Shown here: one piece after another, positions 1-10,064 of the stretch
Position numbering within the stretch: the first letter of the stretch is position 1
Layout of the letters: every line of letters starts with the position of its first letter
Assembly: GCF_001507595.1 (NCBI RefSeq)
Contig: NZ_LQBQ01000001.1
Location: 844,651-908,650 of the forward strand
Source of the DNA: Ruegeria marisrubri
GTDB lineage: Bacteria > Pseudomonadota > Alphaproteobacteria > Rhodobacterales > Rhodobacteraceae
Reading direction: 5' to 3'
DNA length: 64,000 nt
The notes under the pieces: generated by a model
What the model was told of the DNA's origin: nothing
What the model saw: the letters and a program-made list of their open reading frames with translations, nothing else
The model's database searches: none
Made by a program: the position numbers and the translations under genes

Positions 1-129
1 CGCACGATCCTTTGATCCGGCAAAACGACTGCGTCGCGCCCAGCCCGTCAGCGCCTTCTCGGCCGGGGTTCCCGCGAGAATATCGTCCAGGATGTCGATG
101 GCGGCCTGAACGCGGGCAGCGGGTGTCAT
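1..129 (-). CDS. RsmB/NOP-family rRNA methyltransferase, N-terminal fragment (cut by window edge)
   Basis: The 43 codons visible from an ATG at 127-129 run off the left edge. They read MTPAARVQAAIDILDDILAG, followed by a TPAEKALTGWARRSRF stretch. This resembles the N-terminal NusB-like helical segment of alphaproteobacterial RsmB-type SAM-dependent rRNA cytosine methyltransferases. The catalytic domain lies outside the window, so the function is inferred from this short stretch alone. It follows guaB on the same strand after a gap of about 106 bases and could be co-transcribed with it. The reading frame is open throughout. Confidence 0.6.
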   Translation of the reverse strand, partial: MTPAARVQAAIDILDDILAGTPAEKALTGWARRSRFAGSKDRA

Positions 130-235
130 GGCAGGTTCAGACCTCTTGCTTGCATCGCGCCCTTGCGCGCAGAGTTGTCCGCAAATCGCGCGCGGCGCTC
201 AACCATAGGACGCCGCCCGATCATCGGCCGGTTGG

Positions 236-1930
<1,695 letters not shown>

Positions 1931-1932
1931 TC

Positions 1933-3975
1933 ATGACCAGCGATCCCCTTGTCGTCTTCACCCCGTCGGGCAAACGCGGCCATTTTCCGGTCGGCACTCC
2001 GATTTTGACCGCGGCGCGCCAGCTGGGCGTCGATCTCGATTCGGTGTGCGGCGGGCGCGGCATCTGCTCGAAGTGCCAGATCACCCCGAGCTACGGCGAA
2101 TTCCCCAAGCATGGCGTGACGGTCAAGGAAGATGCGCTGAGCGAGTGGAACGCGGTCGAGCAACGGTATGACGAAAAACGCGGCCTGAAACCGGGGCGGC
2201 GCCTCGGGTGTCAGGCGACGGTGCAGGGCGACGTGGTGATCGACGTGCCGCCCGAAAGCCAGGTCCACCGCCAGGTCGTCCGCAAGGCTGCCACGGCGCG
2301 AGCGATCACCATGGACCCGGCCACGCGCCTCTACTTCGTCGTGGTCGAAGAACCCGACATGCACTCACCCACCGGCGATCTGGAGCGGCTGGAGCGTGCC
2401 CTGCGTCAGCAATGGGATATCGAAGCCGTTCGCGCTGATCTGTCGCTTCTGTCGAAGCTTCAGCCGACGCTCAGGAAAGGCAAATGGGAAGTGACGGTCG
2501 CGGTTCACAAGGACCACACGGACCGGGTGGCGCAGATCGTCGAGATCTGGCCCGGCCTGCACGAAGGCGGTCTGTATGGCCTTGCCATCGACCTCGGCTC
2601 GACCACCATCGCCGCGCACCTGACCGACCTGGAAACCGGCGAGGTCAAGGCTTCCTCGGGCCTGATGAACCCGCAGATCCGCTTTGGCGAAGACCTGATG
2701 AGCCGCGTGTCCTACGCCATGATGAACCCGGGCGGCGACAAGGAAATGACCCAGGCAGTGCGCGAGGCGATCAACGACCTCGCCACCGCCATCGCGGCCG
2801 AGGCCGGCATCGACCCCGAACTGATCGTGGAAACCGTGTTTGTCTGCAACCCGGTCATGCATCACCTGCTGCTGGGGCTGGACCCGGTCGAGCTGGGCCA
2901 GGCACCCTTTGCGCTTGCCACCTCTGAAAGCCTGTCGCTGCCCGCGCGCGAGATGGACCTGACCGCCATCAACCCACGCGCGCAGGTCTATATCCTGCCC
3001 TGCATCGCGGGCCATGTCGGAGCAGACTGTGCCGCCGTGGCGTTAAGCGAGGAACCGGGGAAATCCGAGGACCTGGTGTTGATCGTCGATGTCGGCACCA
3101 ATGCCGAGATCCTGCTGGGCAACACCTCCCGCGTTCTTGCCTGCTCGTCGCCCACCGGACCGGCCTTCGAGGGCGCACAGATCAGTTCGGGCCAGCGCGC
3201 CGCGCCTGGCGCGATCGAGCGGATCGAGATCGACCCCGTGACCAAAGAGCCCCGTTTCCGCGTGATCGGGTCCGACAAATGGTCCGACGAAGAAGGGTTC
3301 GAGGCCGACATCGCCACCACCGGCATCACCGGCATCTGTGGCTCGGGCATCATCGAGGCCGTGGCTGAAATGCGCATGGCCGGGCTGCTGGACGAAAGCG
3401 GCCTGATCGGCTCGGCCGAGCAGACCGGCACTTCGCGCTGCATCGCCGAAGGCCGAACGAACGCCTATCTGATCCACGATGCCAGCGCCGAGGGCGGGCC
3501 GCGCATCACCGTGACCCAGGGCGACATCCGCGCCATTCAACTGGCCAAGTCGGCGCTCTATGCCGGCGCCCGCCTGCTGATGGATGAAATGGGCGTGGAC
3601 AAGGTGGATCGCATAGTTCTGGCCGGGGCTTTCGGCGCGCATATCTCGACCAAGCACGCGATGGTGCTGGGCATGATCCCGGACGCACCGCTGGACAAGG
3701 TCTCCAGCGCGGGCAACGCGGCCGGCACCGGCGCGCGCATCGCGCTGTGCAACATCGCCTCGCGATCCGAGATCGAACGCGTGGTGCGCGAGATCACCAA
3801 AGTGGAAACCGCGATCGAACCCAAGTTCCAGGAGCATTTCGTCGCCGCCAACGCGATCCCGCACAAGACCGATCCGTTCCCGGAGCTGGCCAAGGTCGTT
3901 ACGCTGCCTTCGCCCAGCTTCAACACGGGCGGGGACGATGAAAACTCTGGTCGCCGCCGTCGCCGGAGGGCATAG
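1933..3975 (+). CDS. Corrinoid-protein reductive activator-like protein (2Fe-2S ferredoxin + DUF4445/ASKHA ATPase)
   Basis: The family (RACo, RamA-like DUF4445 proteins) uses ATP and a 2Fe-2S centre to return inactive Co(II) corrinoid proteins to Co(I). The N-terminal ferredoxin domain shows Cys39, Cys45, Cys48 and Cys93 (VCGGRGICSKC ... LGCQA). A linker follows, then an actin-like ATPase core from about residue 210 (GLAIDLGSTTIAAHLTD), with a second phosphate-type motif LIVDVGTNAEILLG and ICGSGIIEAVAEM. The start MTSDPLVVF is taken because it matches the expected ferredoxin start; an ATG 42 bases upstream is also open. The C-terminus ends in six consecutive Arg plus Ala, which is unusual. 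It precedes a methyltransferase gene and lies near the one-carbon operon. No corrinoid protein gene is visible nearby. Confidence 0.88.
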   Translation: MTSDPLVVFTPSGKRGHFPVGTPILTAARQLGVDLDSVCGGRGICSKCQITPSYGEFPKHGVTVKEDALSEWNAVEQRYDEKRGLKPGRRLGCQATVQGDVVIDVPPESQVHRQVVRKAATARAITMDPATRLYFVVVEEPDMHSPTGDLERLERALRQQWDIEAVRADLSLLSKLQPTLRKGKWEVTVAVHKDHTDRVAQIVEIWPGLHEGGLYGLAIDLGSTTIAAHLTDLETGEVKASSGLMNPQIRFGEDLMSRVSYAMMNPGGDKEMTQAVREAINDLATAIAAEAGIDPELIVETVFVCNPVMHHLLLGLDPVELGQAPFALATSESLSLPAREMDLTAINPRAQVYILPCIAGHVGADCAAVALSEEPGKSEDLVLIVDVGTNAEILLGNTSRVLACSSPTGPAFEGAQISSGQRAAPGAIERIEIDPVTKEPRFRVIGSDKWSDEEGFEADIATTGITGICGSGIIEAVAEMRMAGLLDESGLIGSAEQTGTSRCIAEGRTNAYLIHDASAEGGPRITVTQGDIRAIQLAKSALYAGARLLMDEMGVDKVDRIVLAGAFGAHISTKHAMVLGMIPDAPLDKVSSAGNAAGTGARIALCNIASRSEIERVVREITKVETAIEPKFQEHFVAANAIPHKTDPFPELAKVVTLPSPSFNTGGDDENSGRRRRRRA

Positions 3976-3977
3976 TC

Positions 3978-3995
3978 GCCTCCGAAAGCGGAGGT
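3978..3995 (+). promoter_or_regulatory. Hairpin enclosing the Shine-Dalgarno of the next gene
   Basis: CCTCCG at 3979-3984 pairs perfectly with CGGAGG at 3989-3994 around a four-base AAAG loop, with a possible outer G-T pair. The right arm contains GGAGG, the ribosome binding site located five bases before the ATG at 4000. The stem begins two bases after the upstream stop codon. A ribosome terminating on the upstream gene would melt it, so the structure could couple translation of the two genes. This role is inferred. Confidence 0.5.
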
Positions 3996-3999
3996 CAGA

Positions 4000-4857
4000 A
4001 TGCAGACGGTCAACGAGGAACAGGCGGAATACTGGGGCAAGTCCGAGTCAGGCGTCAAATGGCTGACATTCGAGGACCAGATCGACCGCGTGTTTCAGCC
4101 GGTGCTGGATCTGGTTCTGGACCGGGCGGAACTATCTGATGGCATGCGTGTGCTCGATATCGGCTGCGGCACCGGCGCCAGCACGCTGGCGGCCGCACGG
4201 CTCGTCGGGCCTTCGGGCCATGTTCTGGGCGTCGACATTTCCGCGCAGTTCCTCGACCGCGCCCGCGCCCGCGCGGCTGCCGAGAGCGCAGCCAATGTCA
4301 CTTTCCAATTGGCCGATGCGCAGGTCGAGCCTTTCGAGCCGCAGGACCGGGATGCAGCGATCTCTCGGTTCGGGGTCATGTTCTTCAACGACAACGTCGC
4401 CGCCTTTGCCAACATCGCCGAAGCCTTGAAGCCCGGTGGGCGCATGACATTTGCCGCATGGGGAGAGTTGTCCGGAAACCCTTGGTTCCGGATTCCGCAT
4501 ATCGCGGCAACGTCGGTTCTGGGGCAGCCCCCCAAGGTCGACCGGAACGCCCCCGGCCCGCTCGCCTTTCATGACATCGACCGCGTGACGGGGCTGATGG
4601 CGCAGGCGGGGCTGACCGATATCCACGGCGAAGCCATCGACCTGCGACTGAACCCGGTTGGCGACATCGAAGAAACGGCAACACTCTGTACCCGTCTTGG
4701 CCCGGCGGCCCGCGTTCTTGCGCACTTCAACGGAACCGAAAAAGACGCCAAAACGATTCAGGGCAAAGTGGCCGAAGCCCTCGAACACTATGCCGAGGGC
4801 CACGTCGTGCGCTTGCCCGCCAAAATCAACCTGTATCAGGCCCGACGAGCAGGATAA
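4000..4857 (+). CDS. Class I SAM-dependent methyltransferase of unknown substrate
   Basis: A 285-residue cytosolic protein with a methyltransferase-11/25 type Rossmann fold. SAM motif I is VLDIGCGTGAST (about residues 51-62), followed by the acidic VLGVDIS strand. Motif IV region is ADAQVEPFEPQDRDAAISRF and a later LKPGGRMTFAAW strand is typical of UbiE/ubiquinone-like small-molecule methyltransferases. The ribosome site GGAGG lies five bases before the ATG and is held in a hairpin. It lies 24 bases after the corrinoid activator gene and is probably co-transcribed with it. Nothing in the sequence fixes the substrate, and a link to corrinoid metabolism rests on position only. Confidence 0.8.
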   Translation: MQTVNEEQAEYWGKSESGVKWLTFEDQIDRVFQPVLDLVLDRAELSDGMRVLDIGCGTGASTLAAARLVGPSGHVLGVDISAQFLDRARARAAAESAANVTFQLADAQVEPFEPQDRDAAISRFGVMFFNDNVAAFANIAEALKPGGRMTFAAWGELSGNPWFRIPHIAATSVLGQPPKVDRNAPGPLAFHDIDRVTGLMAQAGLTDIHGEAIDLRLNPVGDIEETATLCTRLGPAARVLAHFNGTEKDAKTIQGKVAEALEHYAEGHVVRLPAKINLYQARRAG

Positions 4858-4913
4858 TCTTTCCGCACCACGTCAGGCCAGCACCGTTAACTTTTGTTTT
4901 TGTTGATGTTTAC

Positions 4914-4987
4914 TGGAGCGGGTAGCGGGAATCGAACCCGCGCGTTCAGCTTGGGAAGCTGACAGGCTACCATTACATCATACCCGC
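4914..4987 (-). tRNA. tRNA-Gly (anticodon CCC)
   Basis: On the minus strand the acceptor stem GCGGGTA pairs with TACCCGC. The anticodon stem TCAGC/GCTGA encloses the seven-base loop TTCCCAA, giving anticodon CCC for GGG codons. The T arm reads GCGGG TTCGATT CCCGC. The 3' CCA is encoded (4914-4916). The D arm contains AATGGTAG. All expected elements are present. Confidence 0.96.
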
Positions 4988-5292
4988 CGCAGGCATCGAA
5001 ATATCATCACGAGCCAGACAGGTTCAAGATGATTCCGCAGCGGATTTTGCCATCCGAAACGTTTTCGCCGCCCGTTACCGACGCCGCACCTATCGTCGGG
5101 TCCGCCCCGGCAAAGGGGCCGGCCTGCGCGTTTCAGCGCCCGGAAGTCCGGATATCGCCGGGCCGGGCCAAGTCAGGGCGCACGCGTGAATCCCCCACTC
5201 ATCACCCTGCTCTCCAGCCATTTTGTTGCACCTCAATAGCCACCTGTCCTAATGCGCTCTGCAGTCTGGCGGCAGCTCGAAACTTCGCAATC
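4988..5292. other. Intergenic stretch, no gene recognised
   Basis: About 305 GC-rich bases lie between the tRNA gene and the terminator of the minus-strand one-carbon operon. Open frames cross it, but none has a ribosome site with a recognisable family behind it. Upstream signals for the tRNA would lie at its left side on the minus strand, and I could not pick a convincing -35/-10 pair. Confidence 0.5.
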
Positions 5293-5326
5293 CAAAAAAA
5301 GACCGGGCAAATTGCCCGGCCTTCTT
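5293..5326 (-). terminator. Rho-independent terminator after the methyl-THF:corrinoid methyltransferase gene
   Basis: A perfect inverted repeat CCGGGCA / TGCCCGG (5303-5309 and 5313-5319) has a three-base loop. On the minus strand it is followed by a run of seven T. It sits about 20 bases past the stop of the gene ending at 5348. On the plus strand the right side is also T-rich, so it may work weakly in both directions. Confidence 0.85.
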
Positions 5327-5347
5327 TGCATTGCCTTTCAGGTGCGA

Positions 5348-6412
5348 TCAGGCGCGGCGACGACGGCCACCGCCACGACGGCCTCGGCCCTCGGCTTGCT
5401 CCGCTCCGGCCTCGGCAGGAGGCTTGTTGAACTTGATCCATTCGCCGCCATGCGGGTCGTTGTTGGTCAGCAGGTTGGCCGCGCGGATGGCCTCCATCTC
5501 CTTGCCGGCGCGCGGCTTGGTCGAGCCCATTCCGAACATCTGGACGAAGGTCTCGTCATCCATGCCATCGGGCAGAATGATTCCGGCAGCCGCGACTTCG
5601 GCCTTTTTCTCGGCGATCTTCTTCTGCGTGACCGGCAAGGCCACCGGGTTCATGATGGCCGAGGTCATGCCTGCGGCCATCGCCATCGGCAGGAAAGCAT
5701 TGTTGATGCCGTGGCGGTTCGGCAGGCCAAACGAGATGTTCGAGGCGCCGCAGGTCGTGTTCACACCCAGTTCCTCGCGCAGACGGCGCACCAAGGCAAA
5801 GACCTGCTGGCCCGCAGTGGCCATCGCGCCGATCGGCATCACCAGCGGGTCGACCACGATGTCGTGCGCCGGGATGCCGTAATCGGCTGCACGCTGCACG
5901 ATCTTCTTGGCCACCTCGAACCGCACATCCGGATCTTCGGAGATCCCGGTGTCATCGTTCGAGATTGCCACCACCGGCACGTTGTATTTCTTGACCAGTG
6001 GCAGAACAAGTTCCAGGCGCTCCTCCTCGCCGGTGACCGAATTCAGCAACGGGCGGCCTTCGGCAGCCTCGAGCCCGGCCTCCAACGCGCCCGGAACCGA
6101 GCTGTCGATGCACAGCGGCACATCGACCAGACCCTGCACCAGTTCGACGAGCTTGGTCATCAGCGGCGGTTCGGTCTCGTTCGGGTTCGGGTTCGAGTTG
6201 TAGACCACACCGGCATTGATATCGAGAACGGTGGCCCCTGCAGCCACCTGCGCCAGAGCGTCCTTTTCGACTGTCGAGAAGTCGCCGGCCTCCAGCTCGG
6301 CGGCCAGTTTCTTGCGGCCCGTGGGGTTGATCCGCTCGCCGATCACGCAGAACGGCTCGTCAAAGCCCAGGACGGCGGTTTTTGTTTTTGATTCTACGAC
6401 TGTACGGGTCAT
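5348..6412 (-). CDS. Methyltetrahydrofolate:corrinoid methyltransferase (pterin-binding TIM barrel)
   Basis: The family (AcsE/MtgA/MetH pterin domain) moves a methyl group between a corrinoid protein and tetrahydrofolate. The 354-residue protein shows CVIGERINPTGRKKLA (about residues 22-37), VLDINAGVVYNSNPN, PLCIDSS and the NSVTGEEER loop, all pterin-binding barrel motifs. A GASNISFGLPNR stretch is the conserved C-terminal barrel signature. The start has AAGGA six bases before the ATG. It is the last gene of a three-gene minus-strand operon, ten bases after the MetF-like gene, and is followed by a terminator. The last residues form an Arg/Gly-rich tail ending RRRRA, beyond the usual domain end. 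In roseobacters such genes serve methylamine-type demethylation, but the substrate is not shown here. Confidence 0.9.
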   Translation of the reverse strand: MTRTVVESKTKTAVLGFDEPFCVIGERINPTGRKKLAAELEAGDFSTVEKDALAQVAAGATVLDINAGVVYNSNPNPNETEPPLMTKLVELVQGLVDVPLCIDSSVPGALEAGLEAAEGRPLLNSVTGEEERLELVLPLVKKYNVPVVAISNDDTGISEDPDVRFEVAKKIVQRAADYGIPAHDIVVDPLVMPIGAMATAGQQVFALVRRLREELGVNTTCGASNISFGLPNRHGINNAFLPMAMAAGMTSAIMNPVALPVTQKKIAEKKAEVAAAGIILPDGMDDETFVQMFGMGSTKPRAGKEMEAIRAANLLTNNDPHGGEWIKFNKPPAEAGAEQAEGRGRRGGGRRRRA

Positions 6413-6421
6413 GTCCGATCC

Positions 6422-7348
6422 TTAGGAGTTTACGGGCTTTGCCGAAGCGCCGCCGTTTTCGATGGCCCAGTTGGCGTTGGTCTTGATGCCGCCAAGCGGG
6501 AAGAAGTGCACATTGGTGATGTTGAACTCGGGGTTGGCCGCCTTGTGTTCGGCCAGTGCGGTGATCACGTCGGTCGGCTCGTAGGGCAACAGCAGCTTGG
6601 ACACGTCCATAGCGCGCTTCTGCAGCACCTTCAGCGACGGGCCCACACCGCAGGCGATCGCGAACTTGATCAGCGTCTGCAGCTTGGCCGGACCGGCGAT
6701 CCCGATATGGATCGGCAGGTCAATGCCGGCCGCTTTCAGACCGTCGGCCCATGCGATGATCGGCTTTGCGTCAAAGGCAAACTGGGTGGCCAGCGCCATT
6801 TCGGCATCGGTGGTTTCGTTGAATTTCTGCTTCCAACGCAGTGCCTCGTCGACGTTTTTGGTCGAGCCGTCCGGGTCGATGTCCTTGTTGCCCTCGGGGT
6901 GACCTGCGACATGCAGGCGCTTGAAGCCCGCCTTGTCGAACAGGCCGGTTTCCATCAGCTGCATCGAGCAGTGAAACTCGCCATGCGGCTTGGCAACGCC
7001 ACCGGCCAGCAGCAGCGCCTGATCGACGCCGGCCTCGCCCTGATACATGGCGATCCAATTTTCCAGCGTCGCCGCGTCCTTGATGATCCGCGCCGGAAAG
7101 TGCGGCATCACCGGAAAGCCTTCGGCCGCGATCCGCTTGGCGGTCTTGACCATGTCTTCGATGGGCGTGCCCTCGATATGGGCGATGTAGACGCGCGTGC
7201 CTTCGGGCAGCAGGTCGCGAAAATCTTCGACCTTCTCGGCGGTGCGCGGCATCACCTCGATCGAGTAATCCTTGAGAAACGCTTCGACGGTCGGATTCAC
7301 CGGGGCCTTCTCGGCCGACTCGCGTTTCTTGAAGTTCAGCAAAGCCAT
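6422..7348 (-). CDS. Methylenetetrahydrofolate reductase-like protein (MetF family)
   Basis: This 308-residue protein has the barrel layout of the MetF family, which interconverts 5-methyl-THF and 5,10-methylene-THF with a flavin. Seen features include a VMPHFPARIIKD strand in the place of the usual MPHLTCR-type motif, LLLAGGVAKP, KRLHVAGHPEGN and a QFAFDAKPIIAW segment near residue 190, the expected FAD/folate-binding core. The ATG at 7348 is preferred because GGAGG lies five bases upstream, while the ATG 12 bases earlier has none. It lies between the small virulence-factor domain gene and the corrinoid methyltransferase in a tight operon. That suggests oxidation of methyl-THF produced by demethylation rather than methionine synthesis. 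The direction is inferred from context. Confidence 0.85.
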   Translation of the reverse strand: MALLNFKKRESAEKAPVNPTVEAFLKDYSIEVMPRTAEKVEDFRDLLPEGTRVYIAHIEGTPIEDMVKTAKRIAAEGFPVMPHFPARIIKDAATLENWIAMYQGEAGVDQALLLAGGVAKPHGEFHCSMQLMETGLFDKAGFKRLHVAGHPEGNKDIDPDGSTKNVDEALRWKQKFNETTDAEMALATQFAFDAKPIIAWADGLKAAGIDLPIHIGIAGPAKLQTLIKFAIACGVGPSLKVLQKRAMDVSKLLLPYEPTDVITALAEHKAANPEFNITNVHFFPLGGIKTNANWAIENGGASAKPVNS

Positions 7349-7373
7349 CAAGGCCTCCATTCAATAAAGGGGC

Positions 7374-7670
7374 TCATGCCCAACCGTCGTTGGCGATCAG
7401 GGCCTTGAGGCGCTCCTGATCAAACTCAGCTTGCAGGCGCAGCGCCTCTTTCTCGGCGATCTCGGCAGGCTCGCCATCAACCGCGAAAGGTTCGGCCTTG
7501 CGCCATTCGGCCAGGTAGGCATCGGTGTCCTGTGCCCCTACCTTCATGGCGGCACGATCGATGGCTTGCTCGAACCGCTCTTCCAGCTGCCGCTTGGCCC
7601 CGCGTCGGCCCTTGCCGACGATGACCTGGGCTGGAATGTCCCGCCAGTAGACGATGGTGACATCAGGCAT
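7374..7670 (-). CDS. Small 'virulence factor' domain protein of one-carbon clusters
   Basis: A 98-residue soluble protein beginning MPDVTIVYWRDIPAQV and containing GKGRRGAKRQLEERFEQAID. This matches the small domain annotated 'virulence factor' in alphaproteobacteria, whose biochemical role is not known to me. An AGGAGGA ribosome site lies upstream. It is the first gene of the minus-strand operon, 25 bases before the MetF-like gene. I know such proteins from clusters with corrinoid-dependent methyltransferases, so a role in methyl transfer is likely, but no catalytic motif can be pointed out. The basic GRRGAKR stretch could bind a phosphate, nucleotide or nucleic acid. Confidence 0.75.
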   Translation of the reverse strand: MPDVTIVYWRDIPAQVIVGKGRRGAKRQLEERFEQAIDRAAMKVGAQDTDAYLAEWRKAEPFAVDGEPAEIAEKEALRLQAEFDQERLKALIANDGWA

Positions 7671-7908
7671 TGCGAATGATTCCTCCTAACCAGATGAACC
7701 GGTTCTAAACGGCATTGGGGGGCGGGGTCGGTCGGATTTCGACACCTGCCGTATTTCCAGCGACTTTTCGATTACCGTGGCACCCCCAGCATGTAACCGA
7801 TCCTTCACCTGTTTCAGAGATCAAAATTCTCATGACCTTCATGAGCCGCTTGCGCCAACGACCGGGGCAACCTATGGTCGGGGTAACTCGAAATCGGAGG
7901 GCGTGAAC

Positions 7909-9021
7909 ATGGCGCCCAGGCGTCCCAGAGGTGCGGGCGCGTTCCCGAAAGCGGTCGAAAGCCCCGTGCCTGGCAAACCCGATCCGGATGCGCTGTATGC
8001 GGCACTGGATCTGGGTACAAATAGCTGCCGCATGTTGATTGCCCAGCCCAAGGGCAGCGGTTTTCATGTGGTGGACAGTTTTTCCAAGTCCGTGCAACTC
8101 GGGGCCGGGCTGGAACGGACCGGACGTTTGTCGCGGTCCTCGATGGCGCGCACCATTCAGGCGCTCAGAATCTGCCAGCAAAAGCTCAAGCGCAACAAGG
8201 TCACACGGATGCGCCTTGTCGCGACCGAGGCATGCCGCAGAGCCCGCAATGCGCGCGACTTCATCCGTCAGATCAAGCGTGAAACGGGACTCACGCTCGA
8301 GATCATCCAACCCGAGGAAGAAGCCCGTCTTGCGGTGATCTCGTGCGCGCCGCTGGTCTCGACCAAGACCGAGCAGCTTCTGGTGGTGGATATCGGTGGC
8401 GGCTCGACCGAGTTGGTGTGGATCGACATCTCGTCGGTTCCGCGCCGCGACCGGCCCGCCTCGATCATGCGGCTACACAACGGGTTTCACCCGCCCGACA
8501 GCCCGTTTCCGGCCGCCAAGGTGGTGGACTGGATCAGCGTTCCGTTGGGGGTCGCCACCCTGCGCGACCAGTTCCACGACGTCGAGGATGACGCGGCCCG
8601 TTTTGCGCTGATGAGTTGGTATTTCGAGGAAAACCTGGCCGACTTCGCCCCCTACAAGGACGAACAGGCGCGCGAGGGGTTCCAGATCGTCGGCACCAGC
8701 GGCACGGTAACCACCGTGGCCGCCTCGCACCTGGGACTGAAACGTTACGATCGCACCAAGGTCGATGGCTTGCGGATGACCTCGGATCAGATTGACAAGG
8801 TGATACGAGGCTATCTAGAACTCGGCCCTCACGGCCGCCGCCGCGACCCGCGCATCGGCGAAGACCGTCAGGCGCTGATCATGTCCGGCTCGGCCATCTT
8901 GCAGGCCCTGTTGCGCTGCTGGCCGACCGATCGGCTGTCTGTGGCTGACCGGGGCCTGCGCGAAGGGCTGCTTTACGCGCAGATGAGCGCGGACGGCGTA
9001 TTGGAAGACGGACCATTCTGA
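7909..9021 (+). CDS. Ppx/GppA family exopolyphosphatase / pppGpp phosphatase
   Basis: A 370-residue enzyme of the actin-like phosphatase family that removes terminal phosphates from polyphosphate or pppGpp. Phosphate motif 1 is [16 protein letters not shown] near residue 30, and motif 2 is [27 protein letters not shown] segment and the terminal [12 protein letters not shown] are typical. The ATG at 7909 is chosen because GGAGG lies eight bases upstream; the longer open frame has no such signal. It lacks the C-terminal HD domain of full-length Ppx, as in many alphaproteobacterial forms. Its stop overlaps the rlmE start by one base (TGATG), so the two are translationally coupled. Confidence 0.93.
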   Translation: MAPRRPRGAGAFPKAVESPVPGKPDPDALYAALDLGTNSCRMLIAQPKGSGFHVVDSFSKSVQLGAGLERTGRLSRSSMARTIQALRICQQKLKRNKVTRMRLVATEACRRARNARDFIRQIKRETGLTLEIIQPEEEARLAVISCAPLVSTKTEQLLVVDIGGGSTELVWIDISSVPRRDRPASIMRLHNGFHPPDSPFPAAKVVDWISVPLGVATLRDQFHDVEDDAARFALMSWYFEENLADFAPYKDEQAREGFQIVGTSGTVTTVAASHLGLKRYDRTKVDGLRMTSDQIDKVIRGYLELGPHGRRRDPRIGEDRQALIMSGSAILQALLRCWPTDRLSVADRGLREGLLYAQMSADGVLEDGPF

Positions 9022-9737
9022 TGGCAAAGAAACCGACCGGAAAAAACACCTCGGGCCGTGGGCAGCGCGACCTGAAGGTCAAGGTCAAGACAGCGCGGGG
9101 GCGCAAACTCAGCTCGACGCGGTGGCTGCAGCGGCAGTTGAACGACCCCTATGTCAAGCGGGCGCAGGCCGAGGGGTATCGCGGACGCGCGGCCTACAAG
9201 ATCATGGAACTGGACGACAAGTTTCGCTTTCTCGTTCCGGGGGCGCGAGTGGTCGATCTGGGCTGTGCGCCGGGAGGGTGGTGCCAGGTTGCCGTCAAAC
9301 GGGTGAACGCGCTGGGCGAAAAGCCGGGAAAGAAGATCGGCAAGGTTCTGGGCATCGACCTGCAGGAGGTCGAACCCATCGCCGGCGCCGAGATCCACCA
9401 GCTGGACTTCATGTCCGACGAGGCAGACGAGAAAGTCAAGGAATGGCTGGGCGGGCCGGCGGACGTTGTGATGTCGGACATGGCCGCGGCCTCGTCCGGG
9501 CACAAGCAGACGGACCACCTGAGGATCATGGCCCTGTGCGAAACGGCCGCCTATTTTGCCTTTGACGTGCTCGAGCCGGGCGGCACCTTCGTCGCCAAGG
9601 TTCTTGCGGGCGGGGCCGAGGGAGAGCTCCAGAAGCTGCTCAAGCAGAAGTTCCAGAAGGTCGCCAACATCAAGCCGCCATCCTCGCGCTCGGACAGCTC
9701 GGAAAAGTTCGTGGTGGCAACCGGCTTCCGGGGTTGA
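9021..9737 (+). CDS. rlmE: 23S rRNA (uridine-2'-O)-methyltransferase RlmE/FtsJ
   Basis: This enzyme methylates the 2'-O of U2552 in the 23S rRNA A-loop, a late step of 50S maturation. The 238-residue protein has a basic N-terminal tail ([18 protein letters not shown]), then [13 protein letters not shown] with the first catalytic Lys, the SAM motif [14 protein letters not shown], the [13 protein letters not shown] motif with the catalytic Asp, and FVAKVLAGG with the second Lys. The C-terminal [11 protein letters not shown] carries the final Glu of the K-D-K-E tetrad. The basic N-terminal extension is longer than in E. coli. It overlaps ppx/gppA by one base. Confidence 0.95.
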   Translation: MAKKPTGKNTSGRGQRDLKVKVKTARGRKLSSTRWLQRQLNDPYVKRAQAEGYRGRAAYKIMELDDKFRFLVPGARVVDLGCAPGGWCQVAVKRVNALGEKPGKKIGKVLGIDLQEVEPIAGAEIHQLDFMSDEADEKVKEWLGGPADVVMSDMAAASSGHKQTDHLRIMALCETAAYFAFDVLEPGGTFVAKVLAGGAEGELQKLLKQKFQKVANIKPPSSRSDSSEKFVVATGFRG

Positions 9738-9765
9738 GAGGTTTTCGCCCTGCCGTCGGTCCGGG

Positions 9766-9966
9766 TCAGCGCGGTCGGCGGGTGATGGCAAGGCGCTGCT
9801 CGCGAAGCGACGCCATCGCCTGCCCTTGCAGCATCAGTTCCTCGCCGCGATTGATGTCACGACATTTCATCTCAGAAATCCGGCGACAGGCTTCTTCGGT
9901 TGGCTTGTTTCTAAGAAGGCCTTCCACCGCCTGAAAGCGTCTGGGACCTGGAACATCATCACGCAT
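9766..9966 (-). CDS. Possible small hypothetical protein
   Basis: A 66-codon frame starting at the ATG at 9966 lies in the otherwise empty 327-base space between rlmE and the cytochrome gene. It reads MRDDVPGPRRFQAVEGLLRN and later LMLQGQAMASLREQRLAIT, a charged helical sequence with two Cys. The upstream ribosome site (AGGT, four bases before the ATG) is weak, and third-position GC is lower than in the neighbours. I do not recognise a family. A longer frame begins at 10017. It may be a real small protein or chance, and no other gene fits this space. Confidence 0.3.
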   Translation of the reverse strand: MRDDVPGPRRFQAVEGLLRNKPTEEACRRISEMKCRDINRGEELMLQGQAMASLREQRLAITRRPR

Positions 9967-10064
9967 GGCACACCTGAAACCTGGAAAGGGCCAATTCCCC
10001 TGGCCCTGCCATAGCATCCGATTGTGCTGTCAAAGTGGCGGAAACCTGGCCTTCGCTTGCCGCC

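Noticed and set aside
5252..6391. Long plus-strand open frame opposite the methyl-THF:corrinoid methyltransferase gene
   Set aside because: It is antisense to a clear family protein, has no ribosome site and reads as low-complexity GC-rich sequence with many His and Arg. Such frames are common opposite real genes at high GC.
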